Assembly: GCA_007116995.1 (NCBI GenBank)
Contig: SKHL01000165.1
Span: forward strand, 1 to 11,514
Direction of reading: 5' to 3'
Length of the DNA: 11,514 bases
From: Limnochordia bacterium
Lineage (GTDB): Bacteria; Bacillota; Limnochordia; Darwinibacteriales; DTU012
Below are positions 1 to 6,109 of the stretch, in pieces. The notes below the pieces were generated by a model. The model searched no databases, was not told where the DNA came from, and was given only the letters and a program-made list of their open reading frames with translations. Positions within the stretch are counted from its first letter, which is position 1; each line of letters starts with the position of its first letter. The position numbers and the translations under genes are program-made.

Positions 1-2
1 CA

Positions 3-425
3 GTATTTGGTCAGAGTAGCCACTGGTTCATCCGTCAACAACAAGCTATTCGTTTTGTAGCGGCTGAAGGTAGTCAAGCGAGAGCAAGTGAATTGGATCA
101 GGATGCAGACAAAGTAGAATCGCAGATTATGGAAGACCTCGTTAAGCAAGACCATGGTGGGTCGGATCTGACTACTACCACAGAAGAAGAGTCTCGAGTG
201 GCTGTATGGTCATGCAAATTAGTCCACGTAAACTGGGCCACTGCAGCCGAGTTACAGCAGTTGCCAGGCATTGGCCCAGTTTTATCCAGTAACATCATAG
301 CAGCACGAGAAGACGGACCATTTAGGGAGCTCAATGATCTGCTACGCGTCAATGGTATTGGACCACGGCGGCTTGAACAGATTGAGCAGCTTATCTGTTT
401 AAACGAAGAGCATGTTAAATACTAG
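3..425 (+). CDS. comEA: ComEA-type helix-hairpin-helix DNA-binding protein, 5' partial
   Basis: The reading frame is open from the left edge of the window, so the start lies upstream; the TTG at 93 is only an internal codon that could be mistaken for a start. The C-terminal 60 or so residues form a tandem helix-hairpin-helix domain. It begins at VNWATAAELQQLPGIGP and has a second GIGPRR hairpin, the non-specific double-stranded DNA-binding fold of ComEA. By family knowledge ComEA is a membrane-anchored receptor that binds incoming DNA and hands it to ComEC. Before the HhH comes an acidic, Thr/Glu-rich linker of about 50 residues. No SLBB domain is visible in this part; it and the membrane anchor would have to lie upstream. 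The stop overlaps the comEC start by 14 nt, which suggests translational coupling. Identity is firm because comEC follows; the domain layout is incomplete because of the window edge. Confidence 0.88.
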   Translation, partial: VFGQSSHWFIRQQQAIRFVAAEGSQARASELDQDADKVESQIMEDLVKQDHGGSDLTTTTEEESRVAVWSCKLVHVNWATAAELQQLPGIGPVLSSNIIAAREDGPFRELNDLLRVNGIGPRRLEQIEQLICLNEEHVKY

Positions 426-2709
426 GAAGCGGCCTTTTCTGTTTGTTTTTCCGCTTATTTGTCTAGGGATCTCCATCGCTACTTTTTCTCTCAAATCTAG
501 TTTGTTGATGCTTCTTCTAGTGGTAGCAGCTCTCTGGCTTTGGGCTGAACGCATCGATGCGAAATCCTCGCAGTATCTCTTCTGCTTGCTGATTCTTCTG
601 GCTGGGTTGTGGCTAGGGACCTTATCCCGGAGTGCGAGTCCACTAGGGGGAGATTCCTTATCCCTCACTGGGGTGGTATTAACGACTAGGGAATTAACAA
701 ACTATCAACGCACCCTTGTGTCCATTCCCCAGATACAGAGGAAATTAGCATTACATCTGCCACTTGATATCTCCATTCGCCCGGGCGAATGGTTAGAATT
801 TACTGGTAGTGTGGAGATTCCTACCATGGCCAGTAATCCAGGGGAGTTTTGCTACTATTCTTATTTGTATAGCCAAGGAGTATCTGGTTTTATTGAACCT
901 ATTCAAGTCCAGCATACCAAGAGAATTAGTCACGGTCGTTACAGGGTAGACAAAATCCGTTCGTATATAGGCGAAAACATAAGTAAATATACAACTAACC
1001 ATAACCTGCTAATAGCTTTAGTCTTAGGTGATCGTCAAGGGCTAGATGCCAGTATGCGTGGGGTTTGGACTAGTTTAGGCATTAACCACTTGCTGGCCAT
1101 TTCGGGAATGCATATCGGGTTGTTAGCGTCCTTGCTCTTCTTCGTACTCCGTCCCATTCCCTGTCGTGATCAGATTAGACTAGGCGTAATAGGGTTAGCT
1201 TTGCTATTGTATGTACTGATAAGTGGAGGGCGACCATCAGCATGGCGAGCCTGGTTAGCGGTACTGGTTGTTTTGGTGGGCTCAAAAAAGGCACACATTG
1301 ATTCGCTCCATGTTTGGAGTCTAGTGGGAACAACCATGGTGTTACTTTCGCCCACCTTAGTTCACCAGATTGGCTTTCAGCTTTCGTTAGCGGCGAGTGG
1401 TGGAATAGTTTTGTGGGCTCCGTGTATTCACCGCTTTGGTAAATTGATGCCATCAACCCTTTTTGGGCGGATAGGGAATTTTGTTGGCTCTAGTGTTTTT
1501 GTCTCCATTATTGCGCAGTTAAGTGTAGCGCCGTTATTAGCAAACTACTTTCAACAAGTGTCTCTGATGGCTCCTTTAGCAACACTACTAGTGTTGCCAG
1601 GTATTTTTCTTTTACTGTTAGGAGGAATAGCGCTTGGTCTATTAGGTCCTATTGTGGCACCAATTGCTTCTTTGTTAGACAAGGTAGTTATTATCTTAGA
1701 TTCCCTAGCTCGGTGGTTATCTGCCTATAGTGTAGTCATACCAATAGCGCCCTTCCGTTTGGATCAGTTGATCATGTGGTATGTAGGGCTAATCGGGCTC
1801 GGTTATATTCTCCGTGCTAACTATTTGTTTTCTGGTCAGCTACGATATATCCGTTTTTGTATATGCAGCCTTGCCTTAGTAGCCTTTCTTAGCATACCGC
1901 CATTCATCGGATCACCACTGGAGGTTACTGTGATCTATGTGGGACAGGGAGATGCCATCTACATTCGGACACCCTATAATCAACATATTCTTGTTGATGG
2001 GGGTGGCGACTCTGTATATTGGCAGCTCCGGGGGCGTAATGTTGGTCTGCAATGTTTGCTCCCCTATCTGGAATACCGCGGTGTTGATCAACTAGATCTG
2101 GTAATTCTAACTCACCCTCATGAGGATCATCTTCACGGGCTATTAGCTGTCTTAGAACATATCCCCATAAAAAAAATCGTGGATAATGGTGAAACACACA
2201 CCACTATATCCTACGGTCGGTATCTTAGCCTGATTGAAGAAAAGAACATCCCATACCAGCGGGTTCAGGACGGAGATACCTTAATTCTGCGGGGAAATAT
2301 TGTGTTGGAGATCATTCATCCAAACCATCTGCTGACGGGGACGTCTTCGGATTTAAATAATAATAGTGTGGTATTTCAATTACAATATCAGGGAAGATCA
2401 ATGCTATTTACTGGTGATCTAGATTACCAAGGACAGCAGGACTTGTTAATGCGTCATCAACCAACAGTAGATTGGATTAAAGTGCCCCATCATGGGAGTA
2501 GGGCTGCATGGTCTAGTCAATTCTATGACACAGTCGGTGCCATTTATGGCGTAATCTCGGTCGGTCGGAATTCGTTCGGGCACCCTCACCCCCAGGTGCT
2601 AGCAGGATTAGCTGACATGGGAGTAGAAGTGTATAGAACAGATCAAGATGGTGCTGTCTCGTTTTACATATGGAACGGGTGGTTAGGGCCAAGGCTGTTT
2701 AGCAGATAG
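412..2709 (+). CDS. comEC: ComEC/Rec2 DNA internalisation channel
   Basis: This 765-residue membrane protein is the channel that carries single-stranded DNA across the membrane during natural transformation. Domains in order: N-terminal membrane segments (about 8-70), an OB-fold-like extracellular domain (about 85-170), the competence membrane domain (about 200-490) with the signature INHLLAISGMHIG at 224-236, and a C-terminal metallo-beta-lactamase-fold domain (from about 505) beginning with VGQGDA. The C-terminal domain keeps the metal-site residues H568, H570, D572 and H573 (THPHEDH), D669 (FTGD) and H693 (VPHHGS), so it looks able to act as the nuclease proposed for ComEC. Length is typical of full-length Firmicute ComEC and no frameshift is seen. 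The start overlaps comEA and has only a weak SD, which fits coupled translation. holA follows after 37 nt, so the three genes probably form one operon. Whether the host is naturally competent cannot be told from this window. Confidence 0.97.
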   Translation: MLNTRKRPFLFVFPLICLGISIATFSLKSSLLMLLLVVAALWLWAERIDAKSSQYLFCLLILLAGLWLGTLSRSASPLGGDSLSLTGVVLTTRELTNYQRTLVSIPQIQRKLALHLPLDISIRPGEWLEFTGSVEIPTMASNPGEFCYYSYLYSQGVSGFIEPIQVQHTKRISHGRYRVDKIRSYIGENISKYTTNHNLLIALVLGDRQGLDASMRGVWTSLGINHLLAISGMHIGLLASLLFFVLRPIPCRDQIRLGVIGLALLLYVLISGGRPSAWRAWLAVLVVLVGSKKAHIDSLHVWSLVGTTMVLLSPTLVHQIGFQLSLAASGGIVLWAPCIHRFGKLMPSTLFGRIGNFVGSSVFVSIIAQLSVAPLLANYFQQVSLMAPLATLLVLPGIFLLLLGGIALGLLGPIVAPIASLLDKVVIILDSLARWLSAYSVVIPIAPFRLDQLIMWYVGLIGLGYILRANYLFSGQLRYIRFCICSLALVAFLSIPPFIGSPLEVTVIYVGQGDAIYIRTPYNQHILVDGGGDSVYWQLRGRNVGLQCLLPYLEYRGVDQLDLVILTHPHEDHLHGLLAVLEHIPIKKIVDNGETHTTISYGRYLSLIEEKNIPYQRVQDGDTLILRGNIVLEIIHPNHLLTGTSSDLNNNSVVFQLQYQGRSMLFTGDLDYQGQQDLLMRHQPTVDWIKVPHHGSRAAWSSQFYDTVGAIYGVISVGRNSFGHPHPQVLAGLADMGVEVYRTDQDGAVSFYIWNGWLGPRLFSR

Positions 2710-2746
2710 GTTCACTAAGCTGCTGGCTAGAAAGTAGGGAGAGTAG

Positions 2747-3739
2747 ATGGACCGAATTGTTGAGCAGATTAAAGAAAAACCGTTAGAACGTGTATATGTG
2801 GTTCATGGTCCTGATGGACATAGGCAGAAGAATATATTGGCGGCTCTTCAGGCTCGCGCGCTACAAGGGAGCTTTAGTGACTGGAATTGGGTATTGATTG
2901 CTGGAAGTAAGGACTTAACGGCAGGGCAGATAATTGAAGAATTGTCCACCACACCATGGGATGGTGGCGAAAAGGTGGTGGCTGTGACCTATGGAGAACA
3001 AGTGCCTGCAGCTATCTGGGATTCTCTGGTCAAATGGTTAGGGGAGCATTCATATGCGAATAGTCTAGCTCTCTTTTTTGACAAGTTAGACAAGCGATTA
3101 AAGGGTACGAAGTCTTTAATCAAACTTGGCGTTGAGGTAGATTGTCCTAACTTAACAGGGCAGACCCTGATACGGTGGGTACAAGACTATGTGCGGATGC
3201 AGGATCATCGAATTAAGCAGGACGCACTTATCCTTTTTCTAGAGCGTGTTGGTGACGATTTAAGTATTATTGTCAATGAACTAGAAAAACTGTTTTTATA
3301 TGTGGGTGATAAGCAAGACATTGAATTAGAGCATGTGGAGGAGGTAACAACCCTAGTACCAGGACAACTAGAAAAGGGTGCTATTTTTCAGATGGTAGAC
3401 GCTATCGCAGCGAAGAAGCAGGATGAGGCTGTTGATGTGTTACACAGATTGGTTGATGCAGGTGAGGCGCCGCTTCGCATACTACCCTTAATAGAGCGGC
3501 AGTTACGCCTGTTGTTAGCGGCGAAGACGAAAGGGAGCATATCATTGGCTGAAGTAGCAAAACAGATGGGTGAGAATACAGATTTTCCCTTACGTAAGGC
3601 TAGCCGCTATCACCAAAAGTTTACAGAAGAGCAACTATATGCTGGATTTTCCTATGTTATTGAGGCTGATAGGGATCTTAAGCTTGGTGGAGATGGGGAG
3701 TATGTTCTAGAACAACTATTATTACGGATTTGCTGTTAA
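2747..3739 (+). CDS. holA: DNA polymerase III delta subunit (clamp loader)
   Basis: This is a 330-residue HolA-family protein, the delta subunit that opens the beta sliding clamp within the clamp-loader complex. The N-terminus has the family pattern VYVVHGPDGHRQKNIL, a degenerate nucleotide-site region without a functional Walker A, as expected for delta. The middle shows the AAA-like lid region (LIRWVQDYVRMQDHRI, then LERVGDDLSIIVNELEKL, about 145-185). The C-terminal collar domain ends in the common DRDLKLGG...LEQLLLRI pattern. Length is close to the usual 330-350. The start is supported by AGGGAGAG at 2736-2743 just before the ATG. Position directly after comEC and before rpsT is the standard Firmicute order. 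A branched terminator-like structure follows at 3777-3856. Confidence 0.95.
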   Translation: MDRIVEQIKEKPLERVYVVHGPDGHRQKNILAALQARALQGSFSDWNWVLIAGSKDLTAGQIIEELSTTPWDGGEKVVAVTYGEQVPAAIWDSLVKWLGEHSYANSLALFFDKLDKRLKGTKSLIKLGVEVDCPNLTGQTLIRWVQDYVRMQDHRIKQDALILFLERVGDDLSIIVNELEKLFLYVGDKQDIELEHVEEVTTLVPGQLEKGAIFQMVDAIAAKKQDEAVDVLHRLVDAGEAPLRILPLIERQLRLLLAAKTKGSISLAEVAKQMGENTDFPLRKASRYHQKFTEEQLYAGFSYVIEADRDLKLGGDGEYVLEQLLLRICC

Positions 3740-3770
3740 GATGGACGGACATATAGTCCTTGGGTAAGTT

Positions 3771-3856
3771 AAAAAACGCCCTTTCTAAGGAGCTGGCTCA
3801 AGACAGCCAATCGTCGTTCTAACCAGAACGATCTCCGAGAACAGAGGGCGATTTTT
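3771..3856. terminator. Branched bidirectional terminator between holA and rpsT
   Basis: The sequence shows an outer stem CGCCCT (3777-3782) with AGGGCG (3845-3850), extended by TTCT (3783-3786) with AGAA (3838-3841) and GGAG (3789-3792) with CTCC (3833-3836). Inside are two further hairpins: TGGCT/AGCCA (3794-3798 and 3805-3809, 6-nt loop) and TCGTTCT/AGAACGA (3814-3820 and 3825-3831, AACC loop). On the plus strand TTTTT (3852-3856) follows; on the minus strand TTTTTT (complement of 3771-3776) follows. It can therefore end both holA and rpsT transcripts. The internal three-way-junction shape is more elaborate than an ordinary terminator. Confidence 0.75.
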
Positions 3857-3865
3857 CTATGTTTA

Positions 3866-4123
3866 TTAGTTAGCAGCGAGTCTTTTGGTCAAACGAGATT
3901 TTTTGCGAGCAGCAGCATTTTTGTGGATAAGTCCTTTGGCTGCAGCTTTGTCTAACGCTTGGATGGCATTGGCTAAATATGCTGGAGCGTTCTCGTTGTT
4001 ATCAGCTGTTCCTTGTTCAACACGTTTAATGGCTGTTTTCAAAGAGGATTTTAGCGCCACATTATGTGCTCTCTTCCTCGCACTAACTCTGACTCTCTTC
4101 TCTGCAGATTTAATATTCGGCAC
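3866..4123 (-). CDS. rpsT: 30S ribosomal protein S20 (bS20)
   Basis: This is an 85-residue, Lys/Arg/Ala-rich protein that matches bS20 from end to end. It starts MPNIKSAEKRVRVSARKRAHN and has the typical C-terminal pattern GLIHKNAAARKKSRL. It binds 16S rRNA early in 30S assembly. The start codon is GTG, chosen because it gives the canonical MPNIKSA N-terminus and is preceded by a near-perfect AGGAGGTGA SD (complement of 4131-4139). A sigma-A-like promoter lies just upstream on the minus strand (4163-4192). The gene stands alone, convergent with holA and divergent from gpr, which is its usual Firmicute setting. Confidence 0.98.
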   Translation of the reverse strand: MPNIKSAEKRVRVSARKRAHNVALKSSLKTAIKRVEQGTADNNENAPAYLANAIQALDKAAAKGLIHKNAAARKKSRLTKRLAAN

Positions 4124-4162
4124 TCTTGATTCACCTCCTCTTGATGATGTTAACCGTTAGCT

Positions 4163-4192
4163 ATTATATCACAGTTGGCAGGTATATTTCAA
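4163..4192 (-). promoter_or_regulatory. Sigma-A-type promoter of rpsT
   Basis: Read on the minus strand there is TTGAAA (complement of 4187-4192), an 18-bp spacer, and a perfect TATAAT (complement of 4163-4168). The -10 is preceded by TGA, making an extended -10 (TGnTATAAT). Transcription would start near 4156, leaving a short leader of about 30 nt that contains the SD. The match is strong and the position fits a highly expressed ribosomal protein gene. Confidence 0.8.
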
Positions 4193-4285
4193 TGGTATCT
4201 ATAACTTTTTATTTCCCAGCCCCTATAGTATGTAGATATAAAACATATATAGAACAAAAAATAAGAGGGCGAGATGATAACAACG

Positions 4286-4315
4286 AAGCATCTCTATCTT
4301 CGGATAGAGATGCTT
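4286..4315. repeat. Perfect 13-bp palindrome with TTCG loop upstream of gpr
   Basis: The arms 4286-4298 and 4303-4315 are perfect reverse complements around TTCG. On the plus strand this reads C-TTCG-G at the loop, the exceptionally stable UUCG tetraloop context. Two more pairs (CG at 4284-4285 with CG at 4317-4318) can form across a one-base bulge. No T-run follows on either strand, so it is not a standard terminator. It lies upstream of the predicted gpr promoter and upstream of the rpsT promoter, so neither predicted transcript includes it. Function unknown. Confidence 0.7.
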
Positions 4316-4327
4316 TCGTCGCGCATT

Positions 4328-4357
4328 GAATGATTTAGAAGTAGAACGGACAGGATA
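4328..4357 (+). promoter_or_regulatory. Candidate sigma-G (and sigma-F) promoter of gpr
   Basis: GAATG (4328-4332) matches the sigma-G -35 consensus GMATR. After exactly 18 bp, CAGGATA (4351-4357) matches the -10 consensus CATnMTA with one mismatch. The overlapping GGACAGGATA (4348-4357) is one mismatch from the sigma-F -10 pattern GGnnAnAnTR. In Bacillus subtilis gpr is transcribed in the forespore by sigma-F and sigma-G, so the site agrees with known biology. It was found by eye against consensus and is not proven. Confidence 0.6.
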
Positions 4358-4380
4358 TATACAGACTCTATTACTCCACA

Positions 4381-4386
4381 GGGAGG
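4381..4386 (+). promoter_or_regulatory. Ribosome binding site setting the gpr start
   Basis: GGGAGG lies 8 nt before the ATG at 4395. It decides against the longer reading frame that opens at TTG 4326, which has no SD. Confidence 0.8.
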
Positions 4387-4394
4387 AAACGTGT

Positions 4395-5582
4395 ATGTTA
4401 CAGAGAAAGCGTCAGATGTTTAACGCTACAAACAAGCAGAACCAACGGGAGTTTCACGATCCCTTTCAAGATGAATTTATTCGCAAATATGTTGTCCGGA
4501 CGGACTTAGCTCTTGAAGCTCATCAGGTAATAGTAGAAAATGAAGGTCCCCCGGAGTTGACAGGGGTGGTCGTTAACACGGAAGAAACCGATCACGCCTT
4601 GATTAGTCGGGTGACAGTCGAAAATGAAATTGGTGCTAAGACCATTGGTAAAGCACCTGGCCATTATAGTACGATTGAAGCTCCTGTAATGCGCCAGCAT
4701 AACCGGGAAATTCAGGGAGATATCGCAGCTCTATTAGGTAAAGAGATCCAGTGGTTTCTGGATCAATCAGGAGTTGGTCCAGAAGATCCTGTATTAGTGG
4801 TAGGATTAGGGAACTGGAATGCAACGCCAGATGCACTAGGTCCGAATGCGGTGGAGGAGTTAATGGTTACCCGCCATCTTTTAGAGATGTCTCCTCCAGA
4901 ACTAAGGGAGGGTCTACGACCCGTGGCAGCTATTGCTCCTGGGGTCCTGGGTTTGACTGGAATTGAAACAGGAGAGATCATTATGGGTACAGTGTCCCAA
5001 ATCGGAGCCCGCGCGCTCATATGTATTGATGCCCTAGCAAGTCGTAGTGTAGATAGACTTTGTAGCACGGTTCAGATATCCGATACAGGTATCAACCCTG
5101 GATCGGGCGTAGGTAACAAGCGAATGGCTATTAATCAAGAAACAATTGGAATTCCAGTTATTGCAATTGGAGTCCCCACTGTGGTACATGCTGCTACCAT
5201 TGTCTCTGATGCCATGGATCTATTAAATGGACGGGTGCCTGGACAAGAACAACGTGCACAGGTAGTTCCTCAGAAGACTAGTTTTAGCCTGCATCCACAG
5301 GCGATTATGAGCGGTCAATCACTGAATACCAAGAATAACCCGGATACCCCTGAGCAAGAAACCAATCCAGCGCCTCTGGGCTATGGAAAACAGGCCATGC
5401 CTGAGCAGCAGAAGATGCAGATGATTAATCAGGTGTTAGAACCTTATATGGGGAATATGATCGTTACGCCAAAGGAAATTGATGAATTAGTCAATGATGT
5501 CACCCATTTAATTGCTGGTGGGTTGAATACAGCCTTTCACGAAGGCGTAGATTACAGTGAGGTTTTTCAGTATCTTAGCTAG
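4395..5582 (+). CDS. gpr: Germination protease GPR (peptidase family A25)
   Basis: GPR is made in the forespore as a zymogen and, after germination begins, cleaves the small acid-soluble proteins (SASP) that coat spore DNA. The ATG at 4395 was chosen because GGGAGG (4381-4386) lies 8 nt upstream; an in-frame TTG further up at 4326 overlaps the predicted promoter. That gives 395 residues. Family signatures are clear: KYVVRTDLALE near the N-terminus (the zone where the propeptide is removed in the family), VGLGNWNATPDALGP, APGVLGLTGIETGEI, CIDALASRSVDR, QISDTGINPGSGVGNKR, IAIGVPTVV and the C-terminal MIVTPKEIDELV. D146 and D212 are 66 residues apart, as are the two essential aspartates (127 and 193) of the B. 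megaterium enzyme. A polar, probably flexible stretch covers about 285-345. The 3' end overlaps feoA by 8 bp on the other strand. Confidence 0.97.
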   Translation: MLQRKRQMFNATNKQNQREFHDPFQDEFIRKYVVRTDLALEAHQVIVENEGPPELTGVVVNTEETDHALISRVTVENEIGAKTIGKAPGHYSTIEAPVMRQHNREIQGDIAALLGKEIQWFLDQSGVGPEDPVLVVGLGNWNATPDALGPNAVEELMVTRHLLEMSPPELREGLRPVAAIAPGVLGLTGIETGEIIMGTVSQIGARALICIDALASRSVDRLCSTVQISDTGINPGSGVGNKRMAINQETIGIPVIAIGVPTVVHAATIVSDAMDLLNGRVPGQEQRAQVVPQKTSFSLHPQAIMSGQSLNTKNNPDTPEQETNPAPLGYGKQAMPEQQKMQMINQVLEPYMGNMIVTPKEIDELVNDVTHLIAGGLNTAFHEGVDYSEVFQYLS

Positions 5583-5588
5583 ATACTG
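5568..5588. repeat. Inverted repeat holding the stop codons of gpr and feoA
   Basis: CAGTATCT (5568-5575) and AGATACTG (5581-5588) pair perfectly around a 5-nt TAGCT loop. The gpr stop TAG (5580-5582) and the feoA stop TAA (complement of 5575-5577) both sit at the loop-stem boundary. No T-run follows on either strand, so if it ends transcription it is not a classical intrinsic terminator. No other terminator is visible between these convergent genes. Confidence 0.65.
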
Positions 5589-5808
5589 GAGTGAAGTAGA
5601 TAGAGCTTGCCATTTCAGCATCAAATCCCAAAAGTGTGTTCTCAATAGAGATGATAAACTGGGGTTGTGTTTGATGAATTCGTATTTTCCGTCCTGGGGT
5701 AAGACCGAGAGCCATCAGCTTAGACACCTGCTCGGGACGACCTTGGTCAATACGCGTAATTACCCCTTCACTTTGAGCATTTGCATCCAACAAGAGGAGC
5801 TCCGTCAT
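5575..5808 (-). CDS. feoA: FeoA-family small SH3-like protein
   Basis: This 77-residue protein carries the FeoA fold for its whole length. Conserved points are the GVITRID strand, the LMALGLTPGRKIRI turn, which is the family hallmark, and the C-terminal LLGFDAEMASSIYF segment. FeoA proteins are cytosolic accessory partners of the ferrous-iron permease FeoB; related domains also occur at the C-terminus of DtxR-type regulators. The second Met was chosen as start because AAAGGA (complement of 5818-5823) lies 9 nt before it; the first Met, 18 nt upstream, has no SD. The gene follows a FeoB remnant by 19 nt and is downstream of the GerMN gene, so it is probably cotranscribed with both. With the adjacent feoB reduced to its tail, either FeoA serves a FeoB encoded elsewhere, or it is itself a leftover. 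The coding frame is intact. Confidence 0.85.
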   Translation of the reverse strand: MTELLLLDANAQSEGVITRIDQGRPEQVSKLMALGLTPGRKIRIHQTQPQFIISIENTLLGFDAEMASSIYFTPVSS

Positions 5809-5827
5809 ATTAGGGGTTCCTTTCATA

Positions 5828-6109
5828 TTAGATTAAGATCCATTTCAAGACCATACCAACACTAAAGGATAGGCTGATAATTCCTGCAATCATTAGGCTC
5901 GCGATCCATATCCCGTGTTCCTTAATAATCATTGCTAGCTGGGCAACACAAGGAACGAAGAGCGTCAAGCATACACTAGTAATGGTTAACTGCTGCCAAG
6001 ATAGGTCAGCTTGTAGATCATAGAGACCGGCTGCACCATAGTCTCGTCGTAAGAATCCATATAGAAAAATCACAGCGGTTTCCGGGGGCAGGTTTCTTTT
6101 ATACTGGTT
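5828..6109 (-). pseudogene. feoB: FeoB C-terminal remnant (ferrous iron transporter)
   Basis: The frame downstream of the GerMN stop codon encodes about 93 residues that match the extreme C-terminus of FeoB: LPPETAVIFLYGFLRRDYG near the start, then LTLFVPCVAQLAMIIKEHG, and a last membrane helix ending KWILI. Two or three hydrophobic segments are present. The GTP-binding G domain (GxPNxGKS and related motifs), the helical GDI-like domain and most of the permease (Gate domains) are absent; a full FeoB is usually 600-750 residues. There is no frameshift or stop within the fragment, which points to a recent deletion or to retained use. A GTG at 6073 could start translation but has no SD. The most likely reading is a deletion remnant of a feoB-feoA pair. 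A less likely one is a functional small membrane protein coupled to feoA. Confidence 0.82.

Noticed and set aside
1925..2197. 90-residue minus-strand open frame within comEC
   Set aside because: It is opposite the conserved metal-binding region of ComEC and shows no protein-family signal.
3777..3850. T-box or other riboswitch at the holA-rpsT junction
   Set aside because: No T-box sequence or known riboswitch core is visible, and the element lies at the 3' ends of both genes, so a terminator fits better.
3885..4160. 91-residue open frame antisense to rpsT
   Set aside because: It lies opposite an unmistakable ribosomal protein gene, has no SD and shows no recognisable domain; it is a shadow of the Lys/Ala-rich rpsT codons.
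4225..4240. TATAAA and CATATATA boxes as a gpr promoter
   Set aside because: No -35 at proper spacing for sigma-A or sigma-G was found; the site at 4328-4357 fits better.
4126..4329. 67-residue open frame in the rpsT-gpr gap
   Set aside because: It overlaps the rpsT SD and promoter and the palindrome, has no good SD and low-complexity content; not supported as a gene.
4326..4394. N-terminal extension of gpr starting at TTG
   Set aside because: It has no SD and overlaps the sigma-G-like promoter; the ATG at 4395 has a proper SD.
5557..5865. 102-residue plus-strand open frame opposite feoA
   Set aside because: It is antisense to a gene with clear FeoA motifs and has no domain or SD of its own.
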